Under the pieces are notes generated by a model, which searched no databases, was not told the origin of the DNA, and worked only from the letters and a program-made list of their open reading frames with translations. A DNA stretch of 64,000 bases from Kribbella caucasensis (GTDB taxonomy: Bacteria > Actinomycetota > Actinomycetes > Propionibacteriales > Kribbellaceae), in contig NZ_SNWQ01000002.1 of NCBI RefSeq assembly GCF_004361855.1, positions 62,001 to 126,000 on the forward strand, written 5' to 3'. Within the stretch, counting starts at the first letter, position 1. Each line of letters starts with the position of its first letter. Positions 25,956-35,485 of the stretch are shown here, piece after piece. A program made the position numbers and the translations under genes.

Positions 25956-25984
25956 TCGATGCGCGAGACCTTCCCAGATCGACA
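25956..25984 (-). promoter_or_regulatory. Candidate ECF42-dependent promoter
   Basis: On the minus strand, TGTCGA (25984-25979) and CATCGA (25961-25956) are separated by 17 bases. This resembles the reported ECF42 pattern of TGTCGA at -35 and CGA/TC at -10. It lies 61 bases before the DGPF start codon and would give autoregulation. Confidence 0.5.
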
Positions 25985-26007
25985 AGCTTGGCCGATGAGA
26001 TGTTTTG

Positions 26008-26913
26008 TCAGTGTTTCCAGGCGTCGATGAGCCGTTCGAGGCGGTGGAACATGCGGGCTCGACGGGGGTCGGGTGCGTGTGCGAGGTACGGCGGCCAGGC
26101 TATGAGGAGGAGCAGCAGTTCGGCGGCGACGGTTGCGCGGTGGAGCGACTTGTCGGCGGGGAGCCTGCGGGCTTCCGCGTACGCCGCGAGCATGGCGTCG
26201 CGGGGTGGGGTGTGGCCGTCGAACTCGGCCCGTTGCCAGAGCAGGGCTAGATCTTCGGGGCCGTGTCCGAGGCAGACCTCTTGCCAGTCGATCCAGACGA
26301 ACCGGTCGGCGGGGTCGGTGAGCAGGTTGCCCAGGTGCCAGTCGCCGTGTCGCAAGCAGGTCGGTAGGTCGCTGAGCGCGGCGTACAGGGTGTCGAGTTT
26401 CTCCCACAAAGGCGCGAGGAGCTGGGTGTGGCCGAGGGATTCCCAGGTGCGGGTGGCGTCTTCGACTTCTTCTGCGGTTGGTTGCCGTGGGGGCCTTGTC
26501 CACTGGGTTGGTGTCTGTGTGTGCAGGCGGCCGAGCTCGGTCGCGAGCTGCGCCCAGCGAGCCGAGGTCCAGTGCTCGGGGGTTGGCGCTGCGCCGGCTG
26601 ACTCGAGGAGCAGACAGGTGCCGTCGGAGTGCTCGATCGCGGCGACGAGCTTCGGTACGACGACTGGGACGTGGTGGGCGAGGTCGCGGTAGAAGCTCAG
26701 CTCACGGTTGGCCCGCGCCCGGAGTGTCTGATGTGATGCAACCTTCAGCACGTACTCCTTGGGGCCTGCTTCGCCGGAGGTTTCGATGAGGTACACGGCT
26801 GATCCCGACGCGCCCCCGGCCAACGTCCGTGCGTCAACCAACTCGCCCCGCCGATCGCCGCCCAGCAACAACCACCAGTGCGCGACGTCGGCCCATTGAT
26901 CAGTGGCATTCAT
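26008..26913 (-). CDS. Phosphotransferase (APH/choline-kinase-like) family protein
   Basis: Cytoplasmic kinase-fold protein of 301 residues. The catalytic loop reads LRHGDWHLGNLL and the metal-binding motif WIDWQEV, as in aminoglycoside/choline phosphotransferases. The N-lobe includes LAGGASGSAVYLIETSG and a lysine in YVLKVA. The ATG at 26913 has an unusually close AGGAGG. The substrate could be an antibiotic, a sugar or a small alcohol; nothing local decides this. It is divergent from the M16 peptidase operon. Confidence 0.87.
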   Translation of the reverse strand: MNATDQWADVAHWWLLLGGDRRGELVDARTLAGGASGSAVYLIETSGEAGPKEYVLKVASHQTLRARANRELSFYRDLAHHVPVVVPKLVAAIEHSDGTCLLLESAGAAPTPEHWTSARWAQLATELGRLHTQTPTQWTRPPRQPTAEEVEDATRTWESLGHTQLLAPLWEKLDTLYAALSDLPTCLRHGDWHLGNLLTDPADRFVWIDWQEVCLGHGPEDLALLWQRAEFDGHTPPRDAMLAAYAEARRLPADKSLHRATVAAELLLLLIAWPPYLAHAPDPRRARMFHRLERLIDAWKH

Positions 26914-27076
26914 GTGCCTCCTTCCGACCCACACCACGTCTATCAAGAGGCACCGACAGTGTCGGGCTTCCGCTGTGGCTGGCGTACCGGTCGACATGAG
27001 GTGCGACGCGTGTGGGGGTGGTGGAGTTGGTGTGCGCTGGTGGCGAACGGGACGGGGATGGGTGGTGGGGACCACG

Positions 27077-27082
27077 TAGGGT
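27077..27082 (+). promoter_or_regulatory. -10 element for the leaderless M16 peptidase gene
   Basis: TAGGGT ends six bases before the ATG at 27089; no ribosome site is present. Confidence 0.5.
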
Positions 27083-27088
27083 GGCGGC

Positions 27089-28381
27089 ATGTCGTTGACG
27101 TATCCGCTCGCTGAGCTGACTCTGGACAACGGGTTGCGCGTGGTTGTGAGTAGCGACCGCGCGGTGCCTATCGTCGCCGTGAATCTCTGGTACGACGTGG
27201 GATCCCGGCATGAGCCGCCTGGGTTGACCGGGTTTGCGCACCTTTTCGAGCACCTGATGTTCCAGGGGTCGCGCAACGTGGAGTCGGGGCAGCATTTCGG
27301 CTTGCTGGAGACGGCCGGCGCGAGTCTGAACGCGAGCACGTTCTTCGACCGGACCAACTACTTCGAGTCGCTGCCGAGCGGTGGGCTCGACCTCGCCCTG
27401 TGGCTCGAGGCGGACCGGATGGGATACCTGCTCGACGCGGTGAACCAGGAGAACCTGGACAACCAGCGCGACGTGGTGAAAGAGGAGAAGCGGCAGAGCT
27501 ACGACAACCGGCCGTACGGCGACTCGTACGAGCGGCTGGTGCGGATGGCGTTCCCCGAGGGGCACCCGTACGCGCACATGACGATCGGGTCCATGGAGGA
27601 TCTGGACGCGGCGTCGGTGGAGGACGTGCACGCGTTCTTCCGCAAGTACTACGGGCCGAACAACGCGGTGCTGACGATCGTCGGGGATGTCAGCGAGGAG
27701 GACGCGTTCGACGCGGCGAAGCGGTACTTCGGCCACCTGCCGGCGATCCCGCAGCCGCCGGCGGCCCCGAACGGGACGATCGGGCCGCTGGAAGGGGTGG
27801 CCCGGGACGACGTGGTGGATGACGTGCCGTCGGATCTGATCACGATGATGTTCCGGCTGCCGGTGGACGGTACGCCGGAGCTGGACGCGGCCGCACTCGC
27901 ACTCGACGTACTGGCGGCTGGGCAGAGTGGGCGGCTCAATCGGCGGCTGGTCCGCGACGAGCAGATCGCGCAGAGCGTTTCGGGCGGGGCGTTGCCGCTG
28001 ATCGGTGGGGTGTCGTTCGGCACGCTGACCGGAATCGCGTCGGAGGGTGTGGATCTGCAGCAGGTGGAGGACGCGCTGGTCGAGGAGATCGAGAAGCTCG
28101 CCGCGGGCGGGATCACCGAGGACGAGTTGCTCACCGTGCAGGCGCAGGCCGAGCGGGACTGGCTGGAGCAGCTGGCCACCTGTGCGGGGCGGGCGGACGA
28201 GATCTCGCATCACGCGTTGCTGTTCGGCGACCCGAACCGGATCAACACCCGGATCGACCAGATCCGCGCGGTCACCCTGGAGCAGGTGCAGCAGGTCGCC
28301 GCCCGCTGGATCCGCGCCGACGGCCGAGCCCAGATCACCTACCGGCGACCAGCAAGCACTGAGGGCGGGGAGCAGGCATGA
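27089..28381 (+). CDS. M16 family zinc peptidase, catalytic subunit
   Basis: Insulinase/pitrilysin-type metallopeptidase of 430 residues without a signal peptide. The inverted zinc motif is present as H51-LFE-H55 in GFAHLFEHLMFQGS, with the third ligand expected in the conserved segment NQRDVVKEEKRQ about 75 residues later. It overlaps the next gene by four bases (ATGA). M16B proteins act as a heterodimer of a catalytic and a non-catalytic subunit, and this is the catalytic one. The start is probably leaderless. The substrate is unknown, usually peptides or signal remnants. Confidence 0.92.
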   Translation: MSLTYPLAELTLDNGLRVVVSSDRAVPIVAVNLWYDVGSRHEPPGLTGFAHLFEHLMFQGSRNVESGQHFGLLETAGASLNASTFFDRTNYFESLPSGGLDLALWLEADRMGYLLDAVNQENLDNQRDVVKEEKRQSYDNRPYGDSYERLVRMAFPEGHPYAHMTIGSMEDLDAASVEDVHAFFRKYYGPNNAVLTIVGDVSEEDAFDAAKRYFGHLPAIPQPPAAPNGTIGPLEGVARDDVVDDVPSDLITMMFRLPVDGTPELDAAALALDVLAAGQSGRLNRRLVRDEQIAQSVSGGALPLIGGVSFGTLTGIASEGVDLQQVEDALVEEIEKLAAGGITEDELLTVQAQAERDWLEQLATCAGRADEISHHALLFGDPNRINTRIDQIRAVTLEQVQQVAARWIRADGRAQITYRRPASTEGGEQA

Positions 28382-29724
28382 GCAGCCAGATTCTGACCAC
28401 GCCGCCCGCTGTCTCGTCGCCGCGGCCTTGGACGTTCCCGGTCGCGACCAGTACGGCGACTCGCGCGGGGACGCCGGTTCACGTGTTCGACCGGCCGGGC
28501 CAGTACGTCGCGACGGTGCGCGTCACCATCGCCATGCCCCTGGTCGCGGAACCCCGTGAACTGGAGGGCATCGCGACGATCATGTCCCGCACCCTCGACG
28601 AGGGGACCGAGCTCCGGTCCGCCAACGAGTTCGCGGCCGCCCTGGAGCGCCACGGCGCGGCGTACGGGGTGGACGTCAGCTCGGACGCGTTGCACGTGGA
28701 GATCTCGGTACCGGTCTCGCACCTGGCGCCGGCGGTGAAGCTGCTCGCCGAGGCGGTCACCATGCCCGCGTTCAACCAGGCGGACGTCGGCCGGCACGTG
28801 ACGATCCGGCTCGGCGAGATCAACCAGGAGCGGGCGAACGCCGGCTATCGGGCTCGGGAGGCGTTCGCGGCCACCATGTTCGACCCGTCCACCCGGCGCT
28901 CCCGGCCGACTGCCGGCAGGCCGGACACGATCCGTCCGCTGACCAATGTCGAGGTGGCGAAGTTCTACCGCGACAACATCGGCCCGGGCCGCGCGCAGAT
29001 CCTGTTCGCCGGAGACGCGACCGGGGTAGATGTGGCCGCGATCGTCGACGAGGCGTTCGGCGACTGGACCGCCGAGGCGGGGCCCGCGCTGGAGACGCCG
29101 GAGCCCATGTACGTCGTGGGCGACCGGATCGTCTTGGTCGACCGGCCGGGGTCGGTGCAGAGCCAGCTCCTGATCGGCTGCCCAGGACCGGACCGGCGGA
29201 CCGACATCTGGGGATCGGCCGCTGTCGCGAACCACGTGGTCGGCGGCACCATCACCTCCCGCGTCGACACTGTGTTGCGCGAGGAGAAGGGCTACACGTA
29301 CGGCACTCGGTCCAGCTTCACCGCGCCACGCAAGGGCGGGATCTTCACCCTCAGCGGTGCGGTCCGGACCGAGGTGACCGGGGCCGCGATCGCCGAGGCG
29401 CTCAAGATCCTCCGCGGCGCGCGCGACGGCCTGACCGATCGCGAGGTGAGCGAGGCCAAGGACAACCTGATCCGGACCGCCCCACTGCGATACGAGCAGG
29501 CCGACTCGATCGCGCAGCAGGTCGGCAGCAACATCGCCGCCGGCGTACCGCTCGACTTCGCCGACACGTACCTGGCCCAGATCGCCGCCACCACCGCGGA
29601 GTCCGCGACCGAGGCCTACCGCGGGTACGTCGGAACCAACGGGCTGCTGGTGGTCGTCGTAGGGGAGGCCAAGGACGTTCGCGGCCAGCTCGAAGGACTC
29701 GGCGACGTCACCGAGCTGAGCTGA
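28378..29724 (+). CDS. M16 family peptidase, non-catalytic partner subunit
   Basis: Homologue of the preceding protein, 448 residues, in which the HxxEH zinc motif is absent: the equivalent region reads LEGIATIMSRTLDEGT. Family traits retained include RLGEINQERANAGYRAREAF, FAGDATGVDV and the C-terminal-domain phrase REEKGYTYGTRSSF, which helps close the chamber over the substrate. The overlap with the upstream gene implies 1:1 synthesis for a heterodimer, as in mitochondrial-processing-like M16B peptidases. Confidence 0.92.
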   Translation: MSSQILTTPPAVSSPRPWTFPVATSTATRAGTPVHVFDRPGQYVATVRVTIAMPLVAEPRELEGIATIMSRTLDEGTELRSANEFAAALERHGAAYGVDVSSDALHVEISVPVSHLAPAVKLLAEAVTMPAFNQADVGRHVTIRLGEINQERANAGYRAREAFAATMFDPSTRRSRPTAGRPDTIRPLTNVEVAKFYRDNIGPGRAQILFAGDATGVDVAAIVDEAFGDWTAEAGPALETPEPMYVVGDRIVLVDRPGSVQSQLLIGCPGPDRRTDIWGSAAVANHVVGGTITSRVDTVLREEKGYTYGTRSSFTAPRKGGIFTLSGAVRTEVTGAAIAEALKILRGARDGLTDREVSEAKDNLIRTAPLRYEQADSIAQQVGSNIAAGVPLDFADTYLAQIAATTAESATEAYRGYVGTNGLLVVVVGEAKDVRGQLEGLGDVTELS

Positions 29725-29755
29725 CTGTCACCACTTTGAGCTAGCGGGGTGAGAT

Positions 29756-29800
29756 CCTCTGCTCAGGAGCAGGCCCGAGCGGCTCGGCCCTGAGCAGAGG
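29756..29800. terminator. Hairpin ending the M16 operon and covering the next ribosome site
   Basis: CCTCTGCTCAGG (29756-29767) pairs perfectly with CCTGAGCAGAGG (29789-29800), and an inner CCGAGC/GCTCGG stem lies in the loop. The 3' arm contains the GAGG of the ribosome site used by the ATG at 29808, so it may act as a terminator, a translational block, or both. Confidence 0.65.
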
Positions 29801-29807
29801 AGATCCC

Positions 29808-30350
29808 ATGTCGTCCGGTGAACGGCCCCAAGACCACCAGGGCTTCCCGAGCTACACCGATCGCCCGCAGGACGAGACCCAGCCCCTGCAGGACCACACG
29901 CAGCCGCTCCAGGACCACACGCAGTCTCTGTACCCGGCTCAACCGCAGTACCCGTCCCAACCTCAGCACCCGGCTCAACAGCAGTACTCGAGCCCCCAGT
30001 ACCCGACCCAACCGCAGTACCCAGGCCACCCGCAGTACCAGACCGGCGGTTACCCGCTCCAGCCTGGCTACCCCGACATGCCGGCGTACGGCGCGCTCCG
30101 GGACAACTCCAACGCGACCCTGGCCCTGGTCCTCGGACTGATCGGCCTGGTCACCGGGATCGTGCTCCTCTCCCCGGTCGCGTGGTGGAAGGGCCAGCAG
30201 GCGCTCAACGAGATCGACGACGCACCGGGTGTCTACAACAACCGCGGCATGGCCCTCGGCGGCAAGATCTGCGGCATCATCGGCACCGTCCTGCTCGGCC
30301 TGGTCGTGCTCTTCGTCGCCGCGATGGTGATCCTCTTCGTGTCCGTCTGA
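29808..30350 (+). CDS. DUF4190 membrane protein with Gln/Pro/Tyr-rich N-terminus
   Basis: Protein of 180 residues. The first 100 are a low-complexity cytoplasmic region rich in Gln, Pro and Tyr, with repeated (Y/H)PxQPQYP and LQDHTQ units. Two membrane helices follow (about 105-125 and 150-178), separated by the loop WWKGQQALNEIDDAPGVYNNRGMALGGKICGIIGT typical of DUF4190. Function is unknown. The repeats suggest an intrinsically disordered tail that may scaffold partners at the membrane. The ribosome site is within a strong hairpin. Confidence 0.8.
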   Translation: MSSGERPQDHQGFPSYTDRPQDETQPLQDHTQPLQDHTQSLYPAQPQYPSQPQHPAQQQYSSPQYPTQPQYPGHPQYQTGGYPLQPGYPDMPAYGALRDNSNATLALVLGLIGLVTGIVLLSPVAWWKGQQALNEIDDAPGVYNNRGMALGGKICGIIGTVLLGLVVLFVAAMVILFVSV

Positions 30351-30506
30351 CCCATCCGACCCATCTGGCCCCACCGGCCTCGCCCGCACCATCAGTTGTT
30401 TGTTTGGAAATCCTGACAACGTCGGCCCCTCCCTGGAGGCTGGCGGAGCGCTGACCGCTGACTTACTGTCTGGCCGTCACACTCACTTCAGGGAGGGGTT
30501 CCACTC

Positions 30507-32204
30507 GTGAGAGACGTCCGTAGATCGTTGTGCGCGGCTACTGGTGCGGTTGCACTCGTCGTCGCCGCCCTGGCGGTTCCGGCCACCGCCGGCGCCGGAG
30601 TCACGGTGGCTGGGGGCAACACCGAGTACCTAGTCCTGCTCGAATCCGGAGCGGATCGGGCCCAGGCCGTCGACGCCGTCAAAGCGGCCGGTGGCGAAGT
30701 GGTCAAGGAGAACGTCAACCTCGGCACGCTCACCGTGCGCGCGGCAGCGACCGGCTTCGTCAGCCGGGTGTCCGCCTCGTCCGCGGTCGAAGGCGCGGCC
30801 CGGAGCCGGCCGATCGGCCAGCTGCCCAAGGAGAGGGTCGGCCTGGTCGAGCAGGAGAATCTCGGCGCCGCCAACGCGAAGACAGCGGCAGCCGCGACCG
30901 GTGCCCCAAGCAACAAGCTCGATCCGCTCGACAACCAACTGTGGGGTCTGCGGATGGTCCGCTCGGACCTGGCCCGGACGGTCCAGCCCGGCCGTAAGAG
31001 CGTCAAGGTCGGCGTACTGGACTCCGGCATCGACGCCCGCAACCCAGACATCGCACCGAACTTCGACTGGACCCTGTCCCGCAACTTCGCCCCGGACATC
31101 CCCGAGCTCGACGGCGCCTGCGAGTTCGCGGGGTGCGTCGACCCGGTCGGCTGGGACGACAGTGGGCACGGCACCCACGTGGCCGGCACGATCGGCGCCG
31201 CCGCGAACGGTCTGGGCGTCTCCGGCGTCGCGCCGAAGGTGACGCTGGTGGAGATCCGTGGTGGTCAGGACAGCGGCTACCTGTTCCTCGGGCCGGTCTC
31301 GGACGCGCTCACCTATGCCGGCGACGTCGGCCTGGACGTCGTGAACATGTCGTTCTTCGTAGACCCGTGGCTGTACAACTGCCTCAACAACCCGGCCGAC
31401 AGCCCAGAGGCGCAACTGGAGCAGCGGACCATCATCCAGACGATGCGGCGCGCGTTGGAGTACGCGCACGACCACGGAGTAACGCTCGTCGGGGCGCTCG
31501 GCAACAACCACGAGGACCTCGGCAAGCCACGCACCGATGTCGGCAGCCCGAACCCGGGCACGGCCTACCCGCGCACGATTGACAACGCGACCTGCTTCGA
31601 CCTGCCGGTGGAGGGACCGCACGTCATCGGTGTCTCCGCTCTCGGCCCGTCGTCCAAGAAGTCGGACTTCTCGAACTACGGGCTCGAGCAGATCGAGGTG
31701 TCCGCACCGGGCGGCTGGTTCCGCGACCTCATCGGTACGCCGGGCTACCGGACCAACCAGAACCTGATCCTGTCCACCTACCCGGTGAACCGCCTGCAGG
31801 TACTGGGACTGGTCGACGCGGCAGGCGAGATCACCCCGGCCGGCGTGGCGGGCAGCGTACAGAAGCAGTGCCCGGCCGATGCCACGGACTACACGCAGTG
31901 TGGTTACTACAACTGGCTCCAGGGAACGTCGATGGCGTCACCGCATGCCAGTGGCGTGGCGGCCCTGATCGTCAGTGAGTACGGCAAGGGTGTCAAGGGC
32001 GGGTTCGGCATGGCACCGGACAAGGTGCGCGAGATCCTGCTCGGCACCGCCCAGCAGCGAGCGTGCCCAGTACCGCCGCTGCAGACATACACAGCCGAGG
32101 GCCGTTCGGAGGAGTTCAACGCTCTCTGCGAGGGAACTCAGTCGTTCAACGGGTTCTACGGTCACGGCATCGTCGATGCCTGGGCCGCTGTGACCCGCTT
32201 CTAA
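30507..32204 (+). CDS. Secreted S8 family serine peptidase (subtilase)
   Basis: Extracellular protease of 565 residues. A signal peptide ends near residue 29; an inhibitor-like propeptide follows (about 38-105: EYLVLLESGADRAQAVDAV). The catalytic triad is visible as D172 in VLDSGID, H221 in HGTHVAG and S475 in GTSMASPH. Cysteine pairs at 205/210 and later suggest disulfides. The GTG at 30507 follows AGGGAGG. It ends at a strong bidirectional terminator. It is probably scavenging in nature; specificity cannot be read from the sequence. Confidence 0.92.
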   Translation: MRDVRRSLCAATGAVALVVAALAVPATAGAGVTVAGGNTEYLVLLESGADRAQAVDAVKAAGGEVVKENVNLGTLTVRAAATGFVSRVSASSAVEGAARSRPIGQLPKERVGLVEQENLGAANAKTAAAATGAPSNKLDPLDNQLWGLRMVRSDLARTVQPGRKSVKVGVLDSGIDARNPDIAPNFDWTLSRNFAPDIPELDGACEFAGCVDPVGWDDSGHGTHVAGTIGAAANGLGVSGVAPKVTLVEIRGGQDSGYLFLGPVSDALTYAGDVGLDVVNMSFFVDPWLYNCLNNPADSPEAQLEQRTIIQTMRRALEYAHDHGVTLVGALGNNHEDLGKPRTDVGSPNPGTAYPRTIDNATCFDLPVEGPHVIGVSALGPSSKKSDFSNYGLEQIEVSAPGGWFRDLIGTPGYRTNQNLILSTYPVNRLQVLGLVDAAGEITPAGVAGSVQKQCPADATDYTQCGYYNWLQGTSMASPHASGVAALIVSEYGKGVKGGFGMAPDKVREILLGTAQQRACPVPPLQTYTAEGRSEEFNALCEGTQSFNGFYGHGIVDAWAAVTRF

Positions 32205-32211
32205 AGCCGTA

Positions 32212-32251
32212 CTGCGTCCTGCCCGGGCCAGGGAACTCGGGCAGGACGCAG
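32212..32251. terminator. Bidirectional terminator-like hairpin
   Basis: CTGCGTCCTGCCCG / CGGGCAGGACGCAG is a perfect 14-bp stem with a 12-base loop between the convergent subtilase and CBS-domain genes. Confidence 0.8.
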
Positions 32252-32270
32252 CTCCAGAACTGCGACCGGG

Positions 32271-32696
32271 TCAGCCGGTGATGTAGTGGGAGAGTTGCTC
32301 GCGCTCGAACTCCAGTTCGCCGATCCGGGACTTGACCACGTCACCGATGCTGACGATGCCGGTCAGCCGGTCGTCCACCACGACCGGGACGTGCCGGATC
32401 CGTTCCTCGGTCATCAACCGCATCATGTCGTCGATGTGGTCGTCCGGAGTGCAGGTGTGCACCTGCTCGGTCATGATCGCGCTGACCCGGACATGGCCCG
32501 CGTCAGGTGTGCCGTTCATCAACCGGACAACGTCGCGCTCGGAGACGATGCCGGCCACGGAGCTGCCGTCCGCACTGACCACCAGGGCGCCGACGTTGTA
32601 CTCGGCGAGCAGGGCGAGCAGTTCGGTGACTGTGGCTTCTGGGGAGATGGTGACGACCTTTTTGCCCTTGCCGCGCAGTATGTCGTTGATCTTCAC
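32271..32696 (-). CDS. Tandem CBS-domain protein
   Basis: Cytoplasmic protein of 141 residues made of two CBS domains (about 8-60 and 74-128). Each has the strand-helix pattern of the family: TVTELLALLAEYNVGALVVSADGSSVAGIVSERDVV and HIDDMMRLMTEERIRHVPVVVDDRLTGIVSIGDVV. Stand-alone CBS pairs bind adenine nucleotides and regulate partners; in mycobacteria similar proteins are hypoxia-induced, but no such link is visible here. The GTG at 32696 follows AGGAGG. Confidence 0.9.
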   Translation of the reverse strand: MKINDILRGKGKKVVTISPEATVTELLALLAEYNVGALVVSADGSSVAGIVSERDVVRLMNGTPDAGHVRVSAIMTEQVHTCTPDDHIDDMMRLMTEERIRHVPVVVDDRLTGIVSIGDVVKSRIGELEFEREQLSHYITG

Positions 32697-32822
32697 GGAG
32701 CCTCCTGCCGATCGAGTGCCCAATACCCAAAGGTAGCGAAAACCTGCCCGGAAAGGCAGGTCTCGCAGGTTGCGGATCGTGACCGAATGCGTGTCACACG
32801 GAGGAACCGTTGTCAATTCCGG

Positions 32823-33473
32823 TCACCTGGCGTGACGAATCCGAACCGGTTCAGTCGGGATCTCCTCGACCGCGTCGACCGCGCTGAGGGCAGTCCAGGT
32901 GAAGCCGATCAGGGCCAGGGCGGCGCCGCCCACGACGAACACAACGAGAGGGCCGGGCGCCGTGAGCATCAGTGTCGCGCCACCGAGACCCGTGATCAGG
33001 GCGGCGGCCCGCGGAACCGCCCGGCTGCGGTAGAGCGCGAAACCGAAGAGCAGCGAGCCCAGCGCTCCGGCGATCATCGCCAGGTAGAACACGCTGAACT
33101 CGGAAGCAGTGTTCAACTTGTCGAGCAAGGCGATCATCGCCTCCCGGTCCGGCTGCTCGGCCAGTACTCCTGCCAGCAGGACCTGGATCGACCAAGCGGC
33201 CAGGCCGAACGCGCCGACCACGGACAAGGCCGCGGCGATCCGGCCGAGGTGACTCCTGAGAATCGAGCCCAGCGCCAGCGCGGCGCCGACGTACAGGACG
33301 GCCCCGAGCAGGGCGATCATGGCGGCGGCGTCGTTCCGGGTGGCGGCCTCAGCCAGTTCGGTCAGGTAACGCGGCGTATCCGGCTGATCGGCGTCGTCCT
33401 GGTACGCCGGCGTCATCAGCGCCCGGGCGACCACGGCCGCGAGAGGTGCGCCGATCAGGAACAAGAGCTTCAT
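32823..33473 (-). CDS. Multipass membrane protein (DUF4386-like)
   Basis: Membrane protein of 216 residues with about six hydrophobic helices and an extracytoplasmic loop early on (MTPAYQDDADQPDTPRYL). The arrangement, with repeated small-residue-rich helices and LAMIAGALGSLLFGFALYRSRAVPR, resembles DUF4386 proteins common in actinobacteria; this assignment is tentative. The ATG at 33473 has GGGAG seven bases upstream. It is divergent from the sensor kinase gene, and the two-component system could control it, but no operator was identified. Confidence 0.7.
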   Translation of the reverse strand: MKLLFLIGAPLAAVVARALMTPAYQDDADQPDTPRYLTELAEAATRNDAAAMIALLGAVLYVGAALALGSILRSHLGRIAAALSVVGAFGLAAWSIQVLLAGVLAEQPDREAMIALLDKLNTASEFSVFYLAMIAGALGSLLFGFALYRSRAVPRAAALITGLGGATLMLTAPGPLVVFVVGGAALALIGFTWTALSAVDAVEEIPTEPVRIRHAR

Positions 33474-33622
33474 GGTGGTTCTCCCTCGAATCAGTAGGTG
33501 ACTCGACTGTGTGCCGCCGGACCGATCGGGCACTTCGGGGCAGACCAGGGACTTCTGATCAGGGCTGGCCCTGAAGACCTGCGCGGGATTCGGTGTCACC
33601 ATCGACGTGTGTGGGGGCCTCC

Positions 33623-35485
33623 GTGACTCGCGGGATCGTTGTCGGTGCCTGCGTTCTGACCGCTGCGACTTTTGCCGGAGTGGCGGTCCTGGACGCGCGG
33701 TTGCCGGCCGGTCAGGACCTGTTCGGCCCTGATGACCTACCCTTCGTCGTTGCCTTCGCCAGTGCTTCGGCCGTCGGCGCGGTGCTTGCTTTCAAGCGGC
33801 CCGGTCATCCAGTGGGCTGGCTGTTCCTCGCGCTGGGACTGAGCGTGGTGCTGAGCGGCATCTTCGACGGGTACCGGGCGCTCGGTGATCGCCCGGGCAC
33901 AGCGCTCGCTGCGGTACTCGGCGAAGCCGCGTTCATCCCATGGTTCGTGTTGCTGGCGCTGATCCTGCAGCTCACGCCGACCGGCCGGCCGTTGTGGCCG
34001 CGGCTGACCATCTCGACCGTTGCCATCGGCACCCTTTGGTACCTGAGCGCGCTGATCCCGGCGCTCGACCTCGCCCGTACGCCGGCCGGTGTGCTGACCG
34101 CTGCCGGGTTGGTCGCCGCCGGATTCTCGTTGCTCGTCCGCTTCCACCGTTCCACTGGTACCGAGCGGAAGCGGTTGCTCTGGCTGGCCGTGGCCGTCGT
34201 ACCGCTGCCCGCCTTCGTCGTACTCGCCTTCGCGGCCGGTGACGGCAGACCGTTGCTGCTGGCGTTCGCAACCAGTGGCTTCATCGTGCTCATCCCGGTC
34301 GCCACAGGGCTGTCGATCGCGAGGTACCACCTGTACGACGTGGAGCGGGTGCTGAGTCGCGCGGTGACGTATCTGCTTGTCTCGGGCGTACTGGTGCTGA
34401 CCTTCGCGGCAGTGGTGTTCACGGCCGGCCACGTGATCGGGGAGCGCGGTGACTCGCCCGTGCCAGCGGTGCTCGGCACGCTTGCTGCGGTGGCGTTGGC
34501 CGGGCCTGCCTATCGGGCATTCCAGGAGACCGTGGATCGGCGGTTCAACCGGCGCCGGTTCGACACGTTGCGGCGGATCCGCGAGTTCGTCCGCGATCCC
34601 ACTGCGCAAGGCGGATTCGGGATCCAGGACGTACTCCGCGACGCACTCGGCGACCCCGCGCTGCGGACGGCGTACTGGGTGGACGACCGGGGTCAGTGGG
34701 TGACCGACGCCGGTCAGGCGATCGACCCGGACCCGGGCGAGCTCGCCGTACGACGCCTCGGCCGCGAGGTGGCCCGGATCGCGGTCGGCCCTGCGACGGA
34801 TCGCGAACTGGCCGAGGCGGCCGCGAACGAAGCCCTGCCGGAGTTGGAGAACGCGGGCCTCCGGGCGGCGATCAGTCTCCAGCTCGTCGAGGTCCGCGAG
34901 TCCCGGGCCAGGATCGCGGCCGCGCAGCTCGCCGAGCGCCGCCGGATCGAGCGGGACCTGCACGACGGCGCCCAGCAACGGCTTCTCGCGCTCGCGCTCA
35001 ACCTGCGCGCGGCCCAGCTCAACGGACTCAAGCTCGACGAAGCCGTCGAGGCCGCGATCATCGAGCTGCAGGGCGCGGTCAGCGAGCTCCGCGAACTGGC
35101 GAACGGCTTGCAGCCCGTCGGTCAGGCGGGACTCGCGATCGCCCTGGACGACCTGGCCGCGCGACTGCCGTTGCCGGTGGAGCTGGAGGTGGTCGATGAG
35201 CGGTTCGCGCCGGCGATCGAGGCGACGGCGTGGTTCATCGTGTGCGAGGCGATGACCAACGCGGTGAAGCATGCCGATGCGACGCAGCTCGAGGTCGCGG
35301 TCACCAGGTCGGATCGGCGGCTCGCCGTACGGGTGGACGACAACGGGCGTGGTGGCGCGGATGCGAACGGTAGCGGGCTGCGGGGGATCGCGGACCGGGC
35401 TGAGGCGATCGGTGGACGGTTGACCGTGGGCGAGCGCCCTGGTGGTGGAACACGAGTCGTGGGGGAGTTGCCATGCGAGTGGTGA
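33623..35485 (+). CDS. Sensor histidine kinase, NarL-type (HisKA_3)
   Basis: Membrane sensor kinase of about 620 residues. Eight or so hydrophobic helices occupy the first 290 residues. A GAF-like linker follows, then the phosphoacceptor segment RRRIERDLHDGAQQRLL (His at about 447) and an HATPase domain with EAMTNAVKHADAT and the G-box DDNGRGGADANGSGLRGIADR. In-frame GTGs at 33593, 33611 and 33623 are possible starts; I chose the last because a G-run precedes it. The stop lies 13 bases inside the response regulator gene. The many membrane helices suggest a membrane or cell-envelope signal. Confidence 0.88.
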   Translation: MTRGIVVGACVLTAATFAGVAVLDARLPAGQDLFGPDDLPFVVAFASASAVGAVLAFKRPGHPVGWLFLALGLSVVLSGIFDGYRALGDRPGTALAAVLGEAAFIPWFVLLALILQLTPTGRPLWPRLTISTVAIGTLWYLSALIPALDLARTPAGVLTAAGLVAAGFSLLVRFHRSTGTERKRLLWLAVAVVPLPAFVVLAFAAGDGRPLLLAFATSGFIVLIPVATGLSIARYHLYDVERVLSRAVTYLLVSGVLVLTFAAVVFTAGHVIGERGDSPVPAVLGTLAAVALAGPAYRAFQETVDRRFNRRRFDTLRRIREFVRDPTAQGGFGIQDVLRDALGDPALRTAYWVDDRGQWVTDAGQAIDPDPGELAVRRLGREVARIAVGPATDRELAEAAANEALPELENAGLRAAISLQLVEVRESRARIAAAQLAERRRIERDLHDGAQQRLLALALNLRAAQLNGLKLDEAVEAAIIELQGAVSELRELANGLQPVGQAGLAIALDDLAARLPLPVELEVVDERFAPAIEATAWFIVCEAMTNAVKHADATQLEVAVTRSDRRLAVRVDDNGRGGADANGSGLRGIADRAEAIGGRLTVGERPGGGTRVVGELPCEW

